A stretch of DNA of 17,647 nucleotides from CAYRPO01 sp964426305 (lineage in GTDB: Bacteria > Patescibacteriota > Saccharimonadia > Saccharimonadales > CAIOMD01): positions 1 through 17,647 of the forward strand of contig CAYRPO010000017.1 in NCBI GenBank assembly GCA_964426305.1. The letters run 5' to 3'. Below are positions 15,155 to 17,647 of the stretch, in pieces; within the stretch, counting starts at the first letter, position 1, and every line of letters starts with the position of its first letter. The position numbers were made by a program, and so were the translations under genes. The notes under the pieces were generated by a model that saw only the letters and a list, made by a program, of their open reading frames with translations, had not been told where the DNA came from and ran no database searches.

Positions 15155-15502
15155 ATGACGGACGGCGAAGTTGTTAGCGAAAAAACACCCCAGCAGGCAG
15201 CCGCTCAGGCGAAAGCGCTCGAGCAATCTCGAAAAGAAGCTCGTCGCAAAGTTAAAGACGGCGACACATTCCACCTAAAGGTATACTCTCCATTCAAGAC
15301 GTATTATGACGGGGAAGTTGTTAGTGTGTCTGCCGTCAACGACACAGGCCCTTTTGATGTCTTAGCTGGGCATCATAATTTCTTGACATTGCTGAGTCCG
15401 TGCGAGCTAGTAGCGCAGGGTGAAACAGAAGAAAAGATCAAGATTACCCGTGGGATTATGCATGTAAAGGCCGACGAAGTAGTTGTGTTTTTGGATGTGT
15501 AG
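15155..15502 (+). CDS. atpC: F-type ATP synthase subunit epsilon lacking the C-terminal domain
   Basis: Central-stalk subunit at the foot of gamma. It has 115 residues against about 130-140 usually, with the parts rearranged. Residues 1-37 are an extra, highly charged Ala/Gln/Lys-rich helical extension. Residues 38-115 are the beta-sandwich (FHLKVYSPFKTYYDGEVV, then PFDVLAGHHNFL, then ITRGIMHVKADEVVVFLDV). The protein stops where the inhibitory helical hairpin normally begins. There is no internal Met before the domain, so the extension is probably real. It starts five bases after atpD with a weak ribosome site, and is the last gene of the operon. Confidence 0.92.
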   Translation: MTDGEVVSEKTPQQAAAQAKALEQSRKEARRKVKDGDTFHLKVYSPFKTYYDGEVVSVSAVNDTGPFDVLAGHHNFLTLLSPCELVAQGETEEKIKITRGIMHVKADEVVVFLDV

Positions 15503-15556
15503 TGGTTTTTTGTTTGTGCTGTGGATCGAAGGCGATTGCCCATGGGCTCAGGTGTC

Positions 15557-16546
15557 TTAGTCTATGACTATGTAGTCGAAGGCGCATGACTGTCCCGACG
15601 GCCCATTGCTCGTAGTGCCAATGGCAAAGGTGTTTACTGTGCGATTGACATAGTAGCTGAGGGACGCGCAGCTCGACCCGACGGGCGTAATGACAACATG
15701 AGGAGTCTGGCCAAAGGGATTTGCAAAATTGATCGTTGCGATGATACCTGCAACTGGACTGTTGCCAAAGTTGACATTGACGGTGCCAGCCGTGTCGGTG
15801 CCGCTGATTGATACTGTTCCTGCTGTTCCGACTGCCGTGCCCGATGATACGTTGGGACGAGGACCACCTGCATCGATGTGACGGTTCAGAGCGATGTCCT
15901 TATTTAGTTCAAGTCGATCGATGTTCAGGACCGGTGCCGATATTGCACCTGCAAACGTTGCGCCACCGCCCACCGAAAGGTTCTTTTGAATTGTCATCTG
16001 GCCTTCTACGGCCATATTACCAGCAACAGAGAGGTTATTGCCGACTTGTACATTCTCGAACGCGCTTGTTCCCGAAACGGTGATGCCGGGGAGACTCAGT
16101 GCGCCGCCTACGCGAATTGTACCTGCAACGTCGAGGCTGTCACGCACCAAGACGCGTCCGTTGAAGATTGAGTTTGAGGCAATCGTGAGCGTTTGCTTTG
16201 CATCGCCGACTTGTGTTTCGGTACTTTTGAGGTTCTGGAGATCCTGTGTACTGAGTTCTTGGCCGCCAATTGCGCCACTGTCGATGTTTTTCTTGTTGGT
16301 TTGATATGTGGCGAATCCTATGAAGATTGCGATGAGCATCAGTAGCAAAAACAACAAAAAGTAAATATTTAAACGCCCAAAAATCCCCATGATCTTTTGG
16401 CCAAACCCTTTTTTGGTCTTTACCATGTCTGTTTTGGTCTTTTGGACCGATTCAGGCGCTTCTACAGACGAGTTCGTCGCATTACTGTCTGTCGACTCGT
16501 CGGTTGTTTCTAGGCTTTCACCTTCTTGTGGTTTTGGTTCTTCCAT
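15557..16546 (-). CDS. Single-pass surface protein with a beta-rich, fibre-like exterior
   Basis: 329 residues; no named family recognised. Residues 1-35 are acidic and Ser/Thr-rich and should lie in the cytoplasm. A Lys-rich stretch (36-59) precedes one membrane helix (about 60-80), so the C terminus is outside. Residues about 113-215 repeat a short pattern of the type F-x-G-x-V-x-V-x-x-x-L-x-V-x-G, as in beta-helical or trimeric fibre stalks. The end domain (about 235-329) has strands FGQTPHVVITPVG and CAFDYIVID and two cysteines that could pair. This resembles phage-tail or adhesin heads in style only. The ATG at 16546 is chosen; TTG 16552 is possible. It converges on atpC, with 54 bases between stops and no clear hairpin there. 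Confidence 0.75.
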   Translation of the reverse strand: MEEPKPQEGESLETTDESTDSNATNSSVEAPESVQKTKTDMVKTKKGFGQKIMGIFGRLNIYFLLFLLLMLIAIFIGFATYQTNKKNIDSGAIGGQELSTQDLQNLKSTETQVGDAKQTLTIASNSIFNGRVLVRDSLDVAGTIRVGGALSLPGITVSGTSAFENVQVGNNLSVAGNMAVEGQMTIQKNLSVGGGATFAGAISAPVLNIDRLELNKDIALNRHIDAGGPRPNVSSGTAVGTAGTVSISGTDTAGTVNVNFGNSPVAGIIATINFANPFGQTPHVVITPVGSSCASLSYYVNRTVNTFAIGTTSNGPSGQSCAFDYIVID

Positions 16547-16575
16547 ATGCAATCGTATCTTGTTGACTGTATTCT

Positions 16576-16581
16576 ACTATA
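16576..16581 (-). promoter_or_regulatory. Candidate -10 box of the surface protein gene
   Basis: TATAGT on the minus strand, predicting a start near 16569 and a leader of about 23 bases to the ATG at 16546. No good -35 is seen. Confidence 0.4.
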
Positions 16582-16606
16582 TTTACACAAAAAAAGCGCT
16601 AGCGGA

Positions 16607-16636
16607 TTGCAAAGAGTGGGCATGGGCGTATACAAT
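16607..16636 (+). promoter_or_regulatory. Candidate promoter of the secreted protein gene
   Basis: TTGCAA (16607-16612), 18 bases, TACAAT (16631-16636), inside a TATACAAT stretch. The predicted start is near 16643, 13 bases before the ATG. Together with the minus-strand box this forms a compact divergent promoter region of about 110 bases. Confidence 0.45.
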
Positions 16637-16655
16637 ACAAGGCAAGCGTACATTT

Positions 16656-17423
16656 ATGGTTGACTTTAAACAAATATTGGGCCGAAGCGCCCTGGCTTTA
16701 GCAGTGGTATTCGCAGTTGTTGGATCTGCGCTTCTTTCGGCGCGCGTGCTCGCGGCGCCTACATATGTATCGCCGAGCTACGGTGTCGACGAAGTATTTA
16801 TGGGTTCTGGCGGACTAAACGATGCAAGTTCAACAAGCTACAGAGCACGAGCATCACTTGGTGATACGGCAGTCGGTAACGCGAGTAGTACAAACTATCA
16901 GGCCTATGGTGGCTTTACTACGACTCCAGACCCGTACATCGAACTGACGGTGAATGGTATCAATGTTGACTTGGGATACTTGTCAACCACAGCAACATCG
17001 TATACCTCCGCGACATTTCAGGTTCGAACCTATTTGGCCAGTGGCTACGTTGTGGTCAATGGGTCCGATCCGCCAACAAACACTGCTGGCACTGGGCCGC
17101 ATGTCATGACCAACCTTACTACACCAACTGCCCCCGCCGTGGGCACGGAGCAGTTTGGTATTAACTTGGTTGCCAATACTTCGCCGAGCGTTGGTGCTGT
17201 GCCCCAACAGATCCCCGACTCAAACTTTAGTTATGGCGTAGCAGCTACGGACTACAACACAGCCAATCAATACAAATATGTAAAAGGCGATACCATAGCA
17301 AGTAGCCCAAAGAGTAGCGGCTACACACTCTATACGGTCTCGTATATCTATAACATATCAGAGGTGACACCGTCAGGAGAATATCCCTTCAATCACGTGG
17401 TTGTCGCTACCTCTACCTATTAA
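16656..17423 (+). CDS. Secreted or cell-envelope hypothetical protein
   Basis: 255 residues, family not recognised. The N terminus (MVDFKQILGRSALALAVV, then an Ala/Val-rich core) is a signal peptide, with likely cleavage near ARVLAAP (about 29-35). The mature part is rich in Ser, Thr, Tyr, Asn and Gly and looks all-beta. Two related segments, SSTSYRARASLGDTAVGN and SSTNYQAYGGF, occur around residues 60-90. No membrane anchor, LPXTG or cysteine is seen, so it may be released or held non-covalently. The frame is open upstream to 16389, but that part is antisense to the neighbouring gene, and the ATG at 16656 directly precedes the signal peptide. It is divergent from the surface protein gene, and both may form part of the cell exterior. 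Confidence 0.8.
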   Translation: MVDFKQILGRSALALAVVFAVVGSALLSARVLAAPTYVSPSYGVDEVFMGSGGLNDASSTSYRARASLGDTAVGNASSTNYQAYGGFTTTPDPYIELTVNGINVDLGYLSTTATSYTSATFQVRTYLASGYVVVNGSDPPTNTAGTGPHVMTNLTTPTAPAVGTEQFGINLVANTSPSVGAVPQQIPDSNFSYGVAATDYNTANQYKYVKGDTIASSPKSSGYTLYTVSYIYNISEVTPSGEYPFNHVVVATSTY

Positions 17424-17536
17424 TCTGTGGAAAACTCATCAAAACTTGGTATTGCATGTAGGGCATAAGCATGTTACTGTAAGCGTGCATACTAACTAAA
17501 ACAAAAAGAACAACTAGAAAAAAGGAGAACGAAGCA

Positions 17537-17647
17537 ATGGTGCAAACCAAAACGCTTCTGTCGCGTACAACTGCGGTCGCGACAGCTGCTGCGTTGGTTG
17601 TTGCTGCATTGGTTCCGGCGCTTTTCACTGCGAGAGTAAACGCTGGC
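17537..17647 (+). CDS. Exported protein, N-terminal fragment (cut by the right edge)
   Basis: Thirty-seven codons are visible. They encode a basic start (VQTKTLLSR) followed by an Ala/Val-rich hydrophobic core and an A-R-V-N-A end typical of a signal peptide cleavage site. The ATG at 17537 is preceded by a strong AAAGGAG about ten bases away, the clearest ribosome site in this part of the window. The 113 bases between the previous stop and this ATG hold an AT-rich leader but no promoter I can defend. The mature protein is outside the window, so its function cannot be given. Confidence 0.75.
   Translation, partial: MVQTKTLLSRTTAVATAAALVVAALVPALFTARVNAG

Noticed and set aside
13934..15274. Several antisense open frames over atpD and atpC
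   Set aside because: They lie opposite strongly supported ATP synthase genes and show no recognisable domains or ribosome sites.
15538..15547. GCCCATGGGC palindrome between atpC and the convergent gene
   Set aside because: A perfect 10-base palindrome leaves no proper loop and no T run follows, so it is not called as a terminator.
16389..16655. Upstream extension of the secreted protein frame
   Set aside because: It is antisense to the surface protein gene, and the signal peptide begins at the ATG at 16656.
17424..17536. Possible promoter before the last gene
   Set aside because: TTGCAT at 17452 with TACTGT 17 bases on matches the consensus too poorly to call.

Overview
This window looks like a slice of chromosome from a Candidatus Saccharibacteria (TM7)/Patescibacteria-type organism. 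That is an inference from gene content and style: a compact layout with many 4-base ATGA start/stop overlaps, TGA used as an ordinary stop, a divergent F-type ATP synthase operon headed by an unusual exported membrane protein, and small surface proteins. No rRNA, tRNA, CRISPR array, insertion sequence or phage gene was seen, and no stretch over 300 bases lacks a gene.

Region 1 (1-6390, almost all minus strand) is a complete-looking NAD salvage regulon. Transcript A runs pnuC - nadR - nadE - nrtR-like Nudix regulator (6248 down to 1969). Transcript B runs pncA - pncB (1857 down to the left edge; pncB is cut by the edge near its C terminus). Each transcript starts at a sigma70-type promoter whose TTGACA -35 box lies inside the same 21-bp palindrome (TTAGTGT, 7 bases, ACACTAA). 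The palindrome has the GT-N7-AC core reported for NrtR operators, so the regulator encoded in transcript A probably represses both transcripts. PnuC and NadR together import nicotinamide riboside and convert it to NAD. PncA and PncB convert nicotinamide to nicotinate mononucleotide, and NadE amidates the deamido-NAD made from it. The enzyme between PncB and NadE (NadD) is not in the window.

Region 2 (6392-9260, plus strand) holds a TatD-family metallo-hydrolase, two unrecognised small proteins and a NifS/IscS-type cysteine desulfurase. The tatD and desulfurase genes have -10 boxes so close to their start codons that their mRNAs are probably leaderless or nearly so.

Region 3 (9308-15502, plus strand) is the ATP synthase operon: an exported protein with a c-subunit-like C-terminal hairpin, then b, delta, alpha, gamma, beta, epsilon. 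No subunit a gene and no canonical subunit c gene precedes it. The hairpin has the IGRNP loop of c subunits and the right topology, but no acidic residue where the proton-carrying carboxylate should be. Alpha has a roughly 99-residue charged, proline-rich tail and a short N terminus. Beta lacks the usual aromatic adenine pocket and has a changed DELSEED loop. Epsilon lacks its C-terminal helical hairpin and has an extra N-terminal helix. This cluster of departures is the most unusual part of the window.

Region 4 (15557-17647) holds a convergently placed single-pass surface fibre-like protein (minus), a divergent secreted protein (plus), and the start of another exported protein cut by the right edge.
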